From contig NC_056735.1 in the NCBI RefSeq assembly GCF_019279795.1, positions 1,935,461,418-1,935,525,417 of the forward strand: a stretch of DNA of 64,000 nucleotides, written 5' to 3'. The translations under genes and the position numbers were made by a program. The stretch comes from Protopterus annectens. Lineage: Eukaryota > Chordata > Ceratodontiformes > Protopteridae. Of this stretch, positions 10,744-23,689 are shown in pieces; within the stretch, counting starts at the first letter, position 1; each line of letters opens with the position of its first letter. The notes beneath the pieces were generated by a model. It made no database searches, was not told the DNA's origin, and saw only the letters and a program-made list of their open reading frames with translations.

Positions 10744-13249
10744 ATATTTCCATAATATGGATGGATAATGCAGGCATGAGCTCATCTGTGTTACTATATA
10801 ACACATTGCTGTGTTATTTACAATATTTTCCTAAAGGTGCTAGGTTAAATATGTTAGCAAAACCAAAGCTAAAGACACAGTGACTGTTGATCTAGTATTA
10901 GTTGGATGTGCTGTCAGATCAGATATACCAAACTAAAACTGTCTACGTGTAGAAAATTCATGAGTCACAAATTAGTATCAATGTTTTACAATATATTGTT
11001 CCTTTCTGATAACTCAAATCAGTATTAAGAAGTATGCTGCTTTTCAGATTTTAACATGCTAAGCAGTGTACTAGCAGTCTGCAGTACAAAAGCTCTTGAA
11101 GGCAGACAGGATTATGCATACATAACACAGCCTAGTAACAAGTAAAATCAAATTCTACTTTACTTATATCCAAATACAAATGGCCTGCTGTTATCTACTA
11201 CTGTTATTTTATGTACACAGTACAACAGGGAATGTAAAATCTGGTGTAAAAAGCACTGGTAAAAGCTGAGCATAGTTTTGTTGACAAAGAAGGGATTCAC
11301 GGTGTGATGCAGTATTAACAGATGTTAGCTGTTTTTAGTGAAATTCTGTCAATAGCACAACTGTTTTAAAGATGTGTTCATGAACTGTGTCTACAACTCA
11401 AAACATGACTCTGCAAGAATGGAATGGGGAAAAGTCTGAAAAAAGACAGTATTCCTCAAGGTGACAAAGTCCAGTGTTCAGCTGGTATGCATGCAGTCAT
11501 GCCATAACACGTGAAAGTAAAACCACAGATTTAGTACTTGAGAGGTATTCACTGCAGTAAATGGCAGCAAAATCACAGATTCAGTAGATGGCAAATCAAA
11601 CCCATCCACAAGGATCTTTGTCTGAACTAAACTGCTGTAATAAGGATAGATTATATGTCTCTTTGGAACTTCCATTGTGAGGAAACTAACGGAATCTTTA
11701 GCCAAATAAAATTTCATGAATGATCTGGTTCAGACTGCAAAATTATATATATATAAAAGATAATGTGCATTTATGAATACACAAGATAATTAATATGACT
11801 CAGATTAGAAGTCTTTAAGTATATAGGTGGGAGGAGTTTAATTTTTGAATTGCATAATACAGAATGACATTTGCTTATGCAGTAGAATGAATAGGTTTGT
11901 AGTACATTAATCAGTAGTAGAAGGTACTTGACAAAACACATATGTCTGGCAACATCTTTCCTCAATGTTGTCATTCCTCCACTGAATATATGCAACATGA
12001 AGCTTTCTGTTGTACTGCACAGGGACAAACATATGTTGCCAATGATATTATTGTGATAATTAATGCCTATTATTGCAGTCAGTTACAGTTATTATTTAAA
12101 GAGGTCTCTTTTTCAGCATTAAACACTTATGCATCAGAATGTCTTATAAAATAGGTGTACTTCATGCAAAAGTTAGAAGAAACAGTGCATCTGTAAAGTA
12201 CAAAATGTTGCTTCCATTAATAGTGCAGCTGGTCATACCTACTGGCTGAAAACTTGCTACAATGTATTTGAAGCTGTGGTCAGCTTGGTTAAATAATATA
12301 TCAAGGAGACACCATTTTAAGGGGTAAGACCTAAAGTCATTTCTTTTCTCTCTGCTTATATAATGTATTAGAGAAGGAATCCTGGGCAGTATTTGTACAT
12401 TCTGATATCCCAAAACAATACATGCCGGTAAACTGCAAATTTGAAAATAGCCTCAAAAGCTTAGAACAATGAACCAAGTTTAAGATACAGTTTACTGAAA
12501 AATGTGCAAAATGATGCACTTAGAAATTATGACAAATTGTGGGATGAGAATAAAATGTATAAAGCACGTCAGCATTTCAATATAAAACTGCTGCAATATA
12601 GTGATGAAGGTAACACACTGTTTTGCACAAACATGCAAAATGCAGCTTAGATGGTTTCAACTTGAAAATACAGCCTGAATGGCTAAATTTTGAGGAATGG
12701 CTGTATCATTTGGAAATAGTGCAACATTTTGTAAATAATTATCATCAGTGTAATTTAGATTTTGTAGTGGAAACTCCTAAGAAATGCAAAAGATTCAGAA
12801 CTTGCCAATTCAGTTTTGCTCTGGGAACACCAGTTTCAGCACCACTATTGAGTGGACAGCAACTTGTTTACTCTGCATTACTGGCCATGCTCACAAATGA
12901 TGATACATGTGACTTAATAAGAACATTTCACTTGGAAATGGCAAGTGAAAAAGCCCTCCATAGAACACTAAAGACAAAGTATCGTGTGTCATAAAGCAAT
13001 CCAACTGCAAAAGAAAAAGATAGCTCATGCATATGTATAGAAAAGAAGCACCACCAGTAGAAATGTAAAAGCTGCTGTGCACATAAACATCTGCTGACTC
13101 CATCTGTAGTACTGTACACATTTCTGCAGACCTCATTTTCACCAAGACATAATTAAATTCTAAGCAAGCAGCGGAGAGAGACAGGAACTATGTGCTCTTT
13201 ATCATTAGATGTTATACATACAGCGTTAAAAAAAACACGGTGAAGAGGC
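10744..13249. other. No recognised gene apart from one unassigned ORF
   Basis: 2.5 kb of AT-rich sequence. Frames are short and domain-free except the 123-codon frame at 12623-12994, listed separately. Confidence 0.4.
12623..12994 (+). other. Unassigned 123-codon open frame
   Basis: A 123-codon frame with mixed composition (EWLNFEEWLYHLEIVQHF, LLSGQQLVYSALLAML, DLIRTFHLEMASEKALH), which reads more like protein than most chance frames here. I recognise no family, see no splice context and find no homologous copy in the window. It could be a host-gene or transposon exon remnant, or chance. Confidence 0.15.
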
Positions 13250-13790
13250 ATGTATAAGAAATACCTACATACCTGAACAGAATTCACAAATTTACTGTCT
13301 AAAGGGGTACATTTTTAAAAATGAGAGATGTTTGAGAAAAACAATACAGTTTTTAAAATGAAGGTAAACATTTCAAGGGAAATATAAGGAAGTATTTTTT
13401 CACAGAATGCAATGCTGCTCTGAATCACCCTTCCTGAAGAAGTGGCAGCATCTAAACCATGGACAGAATTTAAGGTTGCATGGGGCAGACATAAGTCACT
13501 TACTATGTTGTGTCTGTCGGCTTTTCCTGGTTAGGGGTCGCCACAGTGGAACTCCGGTCCGCTAATGATTGGCAGTAGATTTTTACATGCCTAGTTGCCG
13601 GCCCTGACGCACACCCTTTAATGAAGGTACATCCATTCATGCATGTCTCCACACAGAAGATGCTCTAGCTGAGAATCGAACAGGACAATGTCTTACTGTG
13701 AGGCGACAATGCTACCGCAGCACCACCACTGCAGTAAGTCATTTACTATACAGGATGGAAATGAAATAAACTAAGCAGTTGGTTATGTGA
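13250..13790 (+). mobile_element. Retroelement tail-like fragment split by a SINE
   Basis: The segment 13375-13500 translates approximately as a KYFFTE...W/AA...WTEFK...WG pattern often seen in dispersed vertebrate repeats. It resumes after the inserted SINE at 13750. The element class is not certain. Confidence 0.25.
13507..13735 (-). mobile_element. tRNA-derived SINE, family S, short form (copy S1)
   Basis: Minus-strand SINE. The tRNA head is at the right end with an A-box-like segment and a B box (GTTCGATTCTCAGC) near 13665-13680; the 3' end reads GGGGTCGCCAC...AACC-GGAAAAGCCGA on the minus strand. A near-perfect 14-bp target duplication (AAGTCACTTACTAT at 13493-13506, AAGTCATTTACTAT at 13736-13749) fixes the ends. 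It lacks the central segment present in copies S3 and S5. Confidence 0.9.
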
Positions 13791-14149
13791 TGTCTACAGC
13801 TTTTAAAGAATGCAGGAAAAGATGTACCGTAGCACTAAAAGAAGTTAAACAGAAACAAATCAGGGAGTGAGTAGCAGCAGTGTACTGTGCCAAGACAAAA
13901 AGACTTTCCCTGGTACATATATTTGCATTAAGGGAAGAACCTCAAGGATCTCCTCCTTCATTTTTTTCAGTATAAACAACTGATTCAGCAGCATTGGACT
14001 GGTTTGTGCATGAGATAACTCAGTGCATGGGAGGTTCTCAGTGAAGGTTCACAGCTGAAATATATTTGGAGAAATAAAGACATGAGGATTTAAGTAAAGG
14101 GATAAATCCAGAGAAAGTCAATCAATTAAGGGATTCTTTTTTATTTATT

Positions 14150-14440
14150 TATTAACCATGTAGGTGAACTGGTCTTTAGTCCCTTTTCAGCCAAAAACCC
14201 AGGCAAGTTCAGCAAGTGTAAATGTAAAGTTTATTAGCAGTTAAAGAGACAGTCGGCATGTTTCTGGTAGGTGGGAGAAAGTTGAAGTACACAAAGAAAA
14301 CTCGCAGTGACGCAGAAAGAACCTACAGACTCCACACACATGGTGTCAGGTAAACAGGATTAAAAACTACACCCCCCCCCCCCTGAGCTGTAAGTATAAC
14401 TTTTAACCACTGGGTTCCATGCTGGCCCAAGGTACGCATA
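14150..14440 (-). mobile_element. SINE with L2-like 3' tail (family B)
   Basis: On the minus strand the element runs from a tRNA-like head near 14440-14390, through the body (GTGTGGAGTCTGTAGGTTCT), to a tail GGCTGAAAAGGGACTAAAG...TTCACCTACATGG and a (TAAA)n end at 14150. The same tail ends the L2-like LINE at 37510-37587. A shared 3' tail suggests that the SINE uses that LINE's machinery. Confidence 0.6.
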
Positions 14441-14755
14441 TAAGTATGTTAGGCTAGTTTGGAATAAATTGAGAAGAAAGCCATACATTGAACATTGTGC
14501 AAAGTAAGAATTTTTTTTTATATATTGAGCAAAAAGAATACATTACATCACAATCAGCAACACTATCAAGGGTCTTATAAAAATGCATGGTAGATGAAGC
14601 TTTCCACTTTTATCTATGGTTCCATTTTTTGTTTTCAGTTAATGGCTATTGATATATTCAAATAATCATTGACACTTGAGAAACAGTACGCCATTTAAGC
14701 ACTACCTCTTTATTTTCTGAATTAATTAATCTGTTTAATCATTTATCTGTACATT

Positions 14756-14757
<2 letters not shown>

Positions 14758-14812
<55 letters not shown>

Positions 14813-14868
14813 AGCATGATGCATTTAAGCATGCATTCTTGTTCAGTTATGTATTTGCACACCTAATA

Positions 14869-14963
<95 letters not shown>

Positions 14964-14968
14964 GTGAG
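14758..14968. repeat. Two (TG)n microsatellites
   Basis: TG tracts at about 14758-14811 and 14871-14966, separated by 60 bases of ordinary sequence. Confidence 0.97.
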
Positions 14969-16223
14969 AGAGTGTGAACATGATGAATATAAACATGTCT
15001 GTTTATTTGTCAACATGAGATTCTAAATGTGGCATGAAGAAGGAAGAAAGTAAACAATTACACATCACTTTACCTTCAAAGGGTAACTTTCTATGTATAA
15101 AAAAGGAAGACTATGTCATACTTTCCATCTTTCACTAACAAGAATTTTATTTGGAGGAAACAGAGTTCACTGCAACAGCAATAAATTAAAATAATTAAAT
15201 TAATTTATATATTTCTATTCCAGTAATACATACAGTACATCTGAAAGTTACCACATCCATCAATTAGAAACTCCACTGCACACCCCAAAGAATTAAGAGG
15301 TTAATTTTTGTTCTAGTCGGTGTTATCAACTGAACATGAAATTTAATTCTGATGCAAAATGTAACATGATTTTGTGTAAAACCATCCTGGTCCTGCAGCA
15401 CAGAGGGATAAAACCCTGTCTGTGACCCAGATGACCAGAGTCAATTAGTAGTTACAGCACTGAAATGACCTGGGTGGGGAAGATAGGAGTGAGTCACCAA
15501 AGCCACCTTACCTGTCCTGGTGGGAGGGAAGCAGTATGACCCCTGTACCAATGACCCCAGTGGGAGTATTGAGTGATTGCTATAGCATCTACTAAGTTGG
15601 TGTGAATATATGCTGCATGCATGCCAGGATGTATACATAATTGTGTGTATCCATGCCTGACACCTCTTAGAACAGCAGTATATAAGGAAGTCAACAAACT
15701 TTACTAGAAGGGTTTGGGTACTTGGGTGAAGGGAGAGGACCCACCTCAAGATGGGATGGCCATCTCCTTAATAGGTCATGAGACTGTCACCACTGAACAG
15801 GAAACTAATGGACCATAAGGTTTTTGCACTGGTCAAAGAATGAATGGAGCTACCTCTTGCCCTGTCAGGAAGAAAGAATGGAATATTTCAGAGTGTGAAG
15901 GTATATGTGACAGTGATTGTATGAAAGAATAAAAAAGAGAGGAAAAAGTGTTAAGCATAAAACAACAGCTACTGAAAGCAGAATATTATTTTAACAAAAA
16001 GAAATCTTAAATGCAAATTGCATGCTAGACTGCTTTATCAAGTGCAAAGGTATCTCTCCTTGAGACTACCTACATTTTAGAATAAGTGTTATGTTCCTGA
16101 AAAGTTTACTTTGGAAAATGATGATTGTATATCTTTTGTAAACTTTTTTCTCCTACAGACAAGGGTCTAGTCAGGTATACCTCATGTATATCACAACATA
16201 CAGTTTAAAAAAACATACATATA
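14969..16223. other. No gene recognised
   Basis: 1.25 kb with no domain-bearing frame. 15350-15900 is GC-richer than its flanks and contains a TATATAAGG box near 15679, which could come from an old LTR, but no TG/CA ends or second copy were found. Confidence 0.35.
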
Positions 16224-16227
16224 GATA

Positions 16228-16288
<61 letters not shown>
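16224..16288. repeat. (TA)n(TG)n compound microsatellite
   Basis: TA tract passing directly into a TG tract. Confidence 0.95.
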
Positions 16289-17084
16289 TTAATTTGCGCA
16301 GTCAGCAGTATTAGGATAAAAATGTCATATTTTGTCATGGTTTATTGTTAAAATATTTGTTAAATTGCTTCTCTTGGAGGGGGTTTATGGTGCTACACTT
16401 ATCAAAGGATACATTCTGGGATTTGGTGTAAAAGCTTTAAAAAAATATGATGACTTCTTCTCTGCTTGCACAATGTTCTTTGTGGCCATATCATGATGTC
16501 TTTCCGTGGCAGGTAATATACACGCATGCTCAACTCTGAAGAATGAAGTTTGGTACATGTGATTTGCTTTTGCTTTGGCAAATTAAGCCAGCCATATTTT
16601 GTCCATATTTGTAAAACCAACTAAAAGTTAGGGAAGAAGTGAAGGCCAATGCAATATAGGTTTGTCATCTCTATTACCCCTACCACTGCAAAATTAATTT
16701 CTTATTTCATGTAGCCGAAATCTGTAGCTATGTTTAGGAATATTTATGATAGCTGAAAATCAGTATTATTTAAAGAGGGACATCTTGAAGCAGAAAGGTT
16801 GCCTTAATCAGGCAGATTGTGTGGTGTGGCGAGGGTTCGACTCTGAGAAAATAAAGCAAAGACCCACAACAGCAAATTGGATATGTTAAGCACATAAGAA
16901 ACAAACCTGCTGAAACTGTATTTGACTATGTGAAGTGATTTCAACCCCATATTCCACATAATTTATATAAACTTACTCCATCATCACAGCCATAGCAAAA
17001 ATATAGACAATCTGCAGGGTTTAAGGAATAGTTTGTTTAACTAAACTCTCCAACTACAACATTTATTTAATTTAACATTTCTTG
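16289..17084. other. No gene recognised; a single B-box-like motif
   Basis: AT-rich. 16835-16850 holds GAGGGTTCGACTCTG, which fits a tRNA B box, but no convincing A box precedes it; it may be a SINE fragment. Confidence 0.3.
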
Positions 17085-17278
17085 ACCAGGAATGAGCCTA
17101 TTTTCAGCAGATGCCCAGAGAAAAATGTTCCAGGTACATGTCTTTAGAATGTGGGATGAAACCCACACAAATACCGGGAGGATATGGAGATTCTGCACAG
17201 AAGGCACCCCTGACAAGAATCAAACCAGCGAACCTTTTACTAGGAGGTAACAACATTAACCACTGCACCACTGTGCCA
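17085..17278 (-). mobile_element. tRNA-derived SINE, family S variant (copy S2)
   Basis: Read on the minus strand it starts GTGGCACAGTGGTGCAGTGG at 17278, has a TGGTTTGATTCTTG B box near 17215, then TGTGTGGGTTTCATCCCACA and CTAAAGACATG, and ends near 17085 in a tail (TGAAAATAGGCTCATTCCTG) different from copies S1 and S3. It therefore looks like a family-S head joined to a different 3' end, partly shared with 40745-40805. Confidence 0.75.
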
Positions 17279-17338
17279 CCACAACAGCTGATAAATATAA
17301 ACAACTGTGCCACCACAACAGCTGATAAATATAAACAA
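17271..17338. repeat. 34-bp tandem duplication
   Basis: CTGTGCCACCACAACAGCTG plus 14 further bases occurs twice in perfect succession (17271-17304 and 17305-17338), overlapping the SINE head. A very recent local duplication. Confidence 0.95.
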
Positions 17339-18302
17339 TGTACTGGAATTTGTAAATATGGGGAGCTGAGACTGGGAAGACTGCATTCTTACAGTTAGTA
17401 TTTACTGAATGGTAAATTTCCCTTTGGCAGGCATATTGAGTGGTCCTAGAAAGTGTGGTAGAGCAAGAGTAGGGACTAAAGATTAGATAAATTGCCACAA
17501 GAAGGCAGATAGCTATATGTAAAAGGAAAATGGAAATAGCCGAAAAAGATAAACAGATAGTACTCATCACAGAATTAAAGCTCTACTTGATTTAGCTATG
17601 AAGTTCTTCAATATACATTTTCAATTTAAAAATATATTTTTTATTGCTGCCAATACATTTGTGTCATTTAGCTGACAGAAAAAAATATACTGTATGTTCT
17701 TGGCAGCTGTTTCTTTTATGTATTTACCTGTCACACGATGTTGACTTGATAGAAGCTACTGGGCCTGTTAGTACTTCTTCTATGGATCAATTCATGTGAC
17801 TAGAATAGTCAGAATGCATAAAACAAAATATGAGATCCATGCAGCCCAAAGCAAACAATCTGTGATAAATGCATGACATATGGAATGTATAGTTTACAGG
17901 GTGGAGTCATGCTGGTAAGGTTGCGTACATATGTGGGACATTTTACAGGAAAATTAGCAGCTATGCTTCATTTACATAGATATTTTGTGACACAGACATA
18001 GAATACTGGCAAATACAGAGCAATGACTATCCACCGCACTTCTATAAAAACACTAACAATTGTTTTATAGATGAGACATTATGAAATGACATCTGTCACC
18101 TGTCTTACCATCAACATCTCACAGTGTATGTTGTCCACCAAAGAAATGCAAAAATGTAAAGAACTTGGATGACTAGAAGCTGGAGATTGCTCTGATAATG
18201 GTGAATGAGAATATGGAGGAGGGGCAGAAGCAAAGTACAAAGAAAAACGTGTTATGTGACTAGTTTACATAAGGATTAAGTAATTATTTTCAGGTGTACA
18301 AA

Positions 18303-18305
<3 letters not shown>
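17339..18305. other. No gene recognised
   Basis: AT-rich stretch without protein-like frames or clear repeat structure. Confidence 0.4.
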
Positions 18306-18336
<31 letters not shown>

Positions 18337-18390
18337 ACCCACACACACACACACACATGCACACATGCACACGCACACACGCACACATGC
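18306..18390. repeat. (CA)n microsatellite, degenerate
   Basis: CA tract with TG and GC interruptions. Confidence 0.95.
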
Positions 18391-19748
18391 TGTAAAAGAC
18401 TTAGGACACAGATTAGCAATTCTGACCCAGCAGGAAGTGGAAGGGACATGGGAGACTAAATCGAATGGCAGGAAGAAGAAATCATACCAACGAATTTGGT
18501 AAGGTAGCCCATCTAATTTCTTTGTAATACTGGACCAGCTGAGTAATAGATATACATTTTCTGAAGATATAATTATCTGTTCTACAGTTTTATTTGAATA
18601 ACTCCATACTAGTGTATCTATTTCTGCATATTTTAGCAATAATCCATGATGGTGTGTGTATAGTATTTACTTACAGCTGGTGTGGCTTCTTTATGAGGGC
18701 AAAACTGGAGTGAGCAGACAAAAGCAACCATGGTTAAACTGTGTAATACCCACAACTAGTTATGGAGCATTGCAGTTATAAAATTGTATTAATTAAGAAA
18801 TAAATCACTTACCTTTCTTAAATAATTTCATTGCACAATGACACTATAGTCTTCTCCCTTCTCCACTGCATGCTCTATGTACTACTAATGTTTACGGTGC
18901 ATACATCCCCAGGCTTGCACAGTAAATCAGTGCGGTGCAAGACAGATGACAGAGAACACTTTGTCCCCCTAGCAGCTTGTATTTCTCTCTCTTTTTTACT
19001 GTCATTTATTTTCTCTGTTTTGAATGATGAAACTCTGTCATTATTGACTGACACAAATCCTCAGTTATACACCAAAAATCTAAACTTTTATGAGGCACAG
19101 CAAATCATATGAGGAAAATTGTGGATGTTTTGCAAAACTCTATGCAGCAGACAGATACAGTTACCAGAGGTATGATCAAGCATAGTGCCGGTAACCATTC
19201 CTCTCAACTGCCCCAGTTTTTGCAGAATGCTCCTGATTTTTCTCATACTTTGCCTTGCCACTTGTAAAATGTATTGAGAATGGTGTTATCCAGCATATGC
19301 CAAAAGAAGGTCTGCCCATTTAACAGGACTTGTTTCTATTGGTATATGCTTGATTTACAATTAGCACACTGATTGGACTGTCCAATCAGCATGCATGCTT
19401 TTCAGTAGTAATTATCCTATATTGCATAATGAATTATTATAGTGCTTTGAATAATTTTAAGTAAAGCGTTTCATTATTCAGCTTTCATAGTTTGTGGACT
19501 GATAATTATTACAGAGTATAAGGGTGATTACACAGAAATAATTAAATATAACTGCTAGTATCAATTCTTCAGAGAAAGACTTGCGGCAGTTACTATAACG
19601 TTTATTATATGGTTGGCATATTTTAAGAACATTCAGTAATTCTGATGTTGGAACGTCACACTGGTCTGGCTAATGGCAGCATGGTACCACTTAATAAGGA
19701 ATGGGTGATGACATCAGACATATTTGTATGAATCCATCCTGGAAATCA
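18391..19748. other. No gene recognised; short repeat match near 19195
   Basis: No coding signal. 19195-19235 (CTCTCAACTG-CCCAG-TTTTTGCAGAATG) matches one end of the MITE at 29876-30171, so a degraded relative may lie here. Confidence 0.35.

Positions 19749-19804
<56 letters not shown>
19749..19804. repeat. (GT)n(AT)n compound microsatellite
   Basis: GT tract followed by AT tract. Confidence 0.95.
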
Positions 19805-19808
<4 letters not shown>

Positions 19809-21381
19809 CATCAGTGGTCATGCCACTGTTCTCCAGCCATATGGTGTAAATCTTATTTGTGTCAGTCTAGCATTGCCTTGGCTGCCCAAAGCAGCAGCAG
19901 GCATCTGTTAAGTACTGTTCAGGCTGTCCCTGACAATAACTGACCTGTAAATTACAGGGGTAATCAGACTTGTTATTGGAAAGAAGAAATCATGTGACAG
20001 AATGATGAAATGTGGAAAGAGAAAGAACATGTAAAAGTAAGCTGGGGAAACACTGCAACACCAAACAAGAGAATGACAGTCTGGAGAAGTATAGGATGGA
20101 CATAAGAAATTCTACAGGAGTCACAGATGTTAAAAAGGGAAGAGTGCATGGCAGGGCATAGTCTTACTGGATAGTGATGTAATTTAGCACAGTTAGAGAT
20201 CAAGAAGAAATAGCACATTATTTCTTTCTGTTTGGTAATTAGAAAAAAATTACTCTGAAATCAGTCAGTATAGAAAGAGTATGGCAGGCGTAGAAAAGGA
20301 CAAATGGATAGCTGTAAACTAATTCAGGGAAGAAACATAAAATCAACTTCTGTAATTTGATTGTGATACAGGCAAACTACGAGAGCCTAATGGTGGAAAA
20401 TAAATGGGTACTTTAAAACTGTGCAATGATAGATTAATTGCACAATGGCAGGCCTATATGGGAAGAGGACATTTGGTGGCCAGGCTGGCTCTACTTCATT
20501 TGTACATATGATTATGAAAGTGATTCTTCAAAGCAGGCTAGCAGGTTTTTTAAATTATATTTTCCTTGCATACAAGCAACCAAATGGAGTCATGTAGCTA
20601 TGACTACATCACTAGGACATAGACAAAGAGGGTTGTATGGATGTGCTACATCTGTACCTCTAGAAGACTTTTTATAAAGTCCATCATAAGATTGTCATCA
20701 CTGACAAATAAAGTGAATGAGGATTGGGATAGACACCAGAGTAAAATGCTTAGTGGGAAACTCTCTGACTAGCCCCAAACTGAAGGAGACAGCTATGGTC
20801 AAATGCTTAAAGAAAAGTGAGTGAACAATGGGGTGTCATACCTTCAGAATTGACTAGTACTGTACCTTGGATTTCCATTATAGTTTTGCATAACTACCTC
20901 AGATAATCATGCAGAAGTTGGGAAGCAAAACATATACACTGCCTAATGACACCAAGATTGATGCAGTGATCCAGGGCTGAAGGATTCATCTTCATTGAGA
21001 TCTGATGCCAAATAAACAACAGGCAGATATTTGATACTTAACACAAAAAAAGGTACAAAGTCCATCACATTCCTTTTGGCAGAATGTACATGACGGTGGG
21101 AAACTGTTCCAGTGGTACCCACTCTAAATTCTCCTTAAATCAAAGTGTTACTTCCACAAGTTCTTGGACTAGAGATCAAATTCCAAAACAAGTTCAGCTA
21201 TGGCTAGCATACTACCCCAAACTGCAATACAATGCCTGATTCCAAGGAAAGGGTTCTGAAATTTCTCAGCATACATAGGTAATTTGAAATCCTGTAGCCT
21301 TTACACTGATCCTGTAACATGAACATGGGCTTGCAATGCACTTTGATATTTTTCTCTGGTATTCAATGTCATAGCAAAATG
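19805..21381. other. No gene recognised
   Basis: 1.6 kb with only short unremarkable frames. Confidence 0.35.
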
Positions 21382-21970
21382 TCACAGTGATGGCATATCC
21401 CCTTCAAGAGAATGAGCTCTCCTGGTGCACATGGTGCTCCAACTGTATGTCGGCATTGATTCTGAAGACTTTACCTGGTAAAAAGGCCAGTAGCCAGCAG
21501 TATCAGTACTAATACACAGGTGAAGCTGTACCTCAGACAATGAACAGGTTGGGTGCAGCAAAGGGACACATGCATGCACAATCATTATTTTCCATGAGTC
21601 TTCCCCTATGGACATCTTGCATAACTCAAACTGGCATTAAAGATTGAAGCTAAGCTGTGATTCATTATAGTAGCCCCACAGGATATCCGCACTGTTGTTT
21701 GACAAGTCAGACTGCACACATGGCAGTATATTTACTTGCCATATGTGCATCCTCATGTTTGGCAGCAGCAAACACTGTGTGCTGGCCCATTTTGGGAGCT
21801 GTCAGCTTCACTTGTTTGTCAATACTGATACAGATACTGCAGGCGGGCTTAATGCACGGAGTGCCAGCATTAACAAACTGGTGGAGGTGTGGGGTTTGAG
21901 TACACTCAGGGATAATCAGGAGTTTGTACAGTGTTGGACAGCACCACTCATAGGCAATGGGATTTATTAG
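21382..21970. mobile_element. Possible integrase-like fragments in inverted orientation
   Basis: A plus-strand frame (21695-21970) reads QLHLFVNTDTDTAGG and later STLRDNQEFVQCW. This resembles the first Asp block (F-V-D-T) and the D-N-x-x-x-F block of retroviral or Ty3-type integrases. A minus-strand frame (21615-21382) has the related VQLHLCISTDTAG. The two form a diverged inverted repeat about 250 bases apart. Both are short and degraded. Confidence 0.25.
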
Positions 21971-22073
21971 CCTAGAATGTCTTTTTATACAATAATCTAC
22001 ATATGGTGTACTGGTCCCCTACAGATAACAGAAACCACTGTAGTGTCTACCGGTCTACATCATAACATCAAAA

Positions 22074-22403
22074 TGTAAATACACTGAATATCTCTTCACT
22101 GACCCATTTTCAGTGAAAGCGAATGATCATTACATCTCAGTATTTCCCATGGTAAATAACCAGTAGTCCAACGTAAAGACTGCATAAAAACAGAAAAATT
22201 TTAAACCCACCCTGGTGGGGGCTGTGCCCCCCTCCTAACTAAATATATGAACTCCAAGATCACACTACAGTGGGGAAAAGGGCAAATTCCAGATGAAAGC
22301 CTATTGGTTACTTAATGTGGGAAAATTTATGATGTAATGATCGTTCGCAGAGTTTTGCTTTCACTAAAAACGGGTCAATGAAGAGGTGTTTGATGTATTT
22401 ACA
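22074..22403. mobile_element. MITE-1, non-autonomous inverted-repeat DNA transposon
   Basis: Ends in perfect 10-bp inverted repeats (TGTAAATACA at 22074-22083; its complement at 22394-22403). These extend inward imperfectly for about 65 bases (CTCTTCACTGACCC, CAGTGAAAGC, GATCATTACATC). The left arm lacks about 10 bases near 22120. No coding capacity. The core 22213-22287 is shared with MITE-2 at 28205-28277 although the arms differ. I could not define a target duplication. Confidence 0.75.
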
Positions 22404-22769
22404 ATTCGTTGATATGACCTAGACCCATGCCTACAGTCTTCTATGCATCTTTTGCACTAGGAACAGACATGAAAACAATATTTGGGGTAGAATTTCAGAA
22501 GGGCAGAGGCTAAATACAACTCTTCCATTGGAAATCAGAAGGTACAGTTTTATCCAGACTAATTAGAATAGAGGGGGGAAAGTTCTTTTGTGTTATATTT
22601 ACTCTCCGTTCTGTATTCTGTCAAACAACCTCAAAATGTTGTGTTTAGACAAGTAAGATGCAAGACTACATAGTAAGGAAATAGACTGTAGATATGTCAG
22701 CTATAAAAGAATTAATCAGACTGGCTGTTTGATCTGAATAATTGGGATAATAATCATAACTAAATTTTA

Positions 22770-22985
22770 AAAAAATGCAAAGAAACCCAAAAGGGCACCA
22801 ACTAATAACGGAAAACAAAAATCACACAATGCGGACTATAAACTCCATTTTATTACCACAGACAATGCAGGTTTCTCCCAAAAAAAATAGCGCTTTCGCC
22901 AAACACTTTGGCTTCTTCAGAGTTAATGAGAGTAAAAAAACAATAACCATATATGAATCCTCACTTTCAATTTAGCCAAATCAGC
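22770..22985 (-). mobile_element. Penelope-like element terminal (pLTR) fragment
   Basis: The minus strand carries the CTGAAGAAG-stem-GCGAAAGCG motif (22920-22891) that marks the terminal repeats of the Penelope elements elsewhere in this window, with a similar A/T-rich context. No RT or GIY-YIG coding sequence is attached. It appears to be an isolated end. Confidence 0.5.
22891..22920 (-). ncRNA. Hammerhead-like core motif
   Basis: Minus strand: CTGAAGAA, perfect 6-bp stem GCCAAA/TTTGGC with GTG loop, then GAAA and GCGC. This follows the conserved CUGANGA and GAAA boxes around helix II of hammerhead ribozymes, which are known from Penelope terminal repeats. One extra A between the first box and the stem departs from the canonical form, and helices I and III were not verified. 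Confidence 0.35.
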
Positions 22986-23689
22986 TTAGTTTATGAAATG
23001 CTAACCTAGCAACCATCTGTTAAATAGTCATTGCCTTAATGTCTCCTACCTCCCAAGTATTGTGTTGATTAAAAACAATATTGCACTCCATGTTTTCTCA
23101 TAAAAAAATGTTAAAGTACACAAGTTATTTACATATTTCCTGCAATACATCAACCAAAGTTCTTTAAAACACTCACAGGTCTTTGGCAACAACCAGTTTG
23201 AGTAAAAAGTAAAATTAACACCGTAAAAATATTGCAAATATTGTTGCAAGTTTCCTATATTTTGCTAGCTCTCTGTTTTAAAACTGACATAACAGGTATG
23301 TTGTCATTTAGACCAGGGGGAGCATTGGCTTTTTACTCTAACCGGGATAGGGGAATAGGTACCCACAGAATGCACCTACATTAGCATTATATATAAAATG
23401 TCAATGCAAGGCTAATAAGCAAGAGATATCAGGACTTAAGTGTCTAATATTTATTTACTTGGTAGAAAAGATTTAAAAAGTATAATACCAACTGCATAAT
23501 TAGCTGGATTTTTAATTCCATACTAAGATTGTAGTATAGATCCAAGAAAAAACTCATTTGCTACCTCCTTGTAAGTGCTGTTCAAATAGTAAAAAGAGAG
23601 GTAGTAGTTTGTAACAAGCTACAGAGCATGTCTTATTACAAAGACTCTAACATATTTTTGCTACCACTTATTTCATATATCTAGTTGTG

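Noticed and set aside
10499-10806. Cys/Val-rich open frames of 68-101 codons
   Set aside because: Pure product of the CA/TG microsatellite.
15350-15900. Possible solo LTR with TATATAAGG box
   Set aside because: No TG/CA termini, target duplication or second copy could be found.
21657-21899. 80-codon frame suggesting a membrane protein
   Set aside because: Hydrophobicity comes from the reading frame overlapping the better integrase-like frame at 21695-21970.
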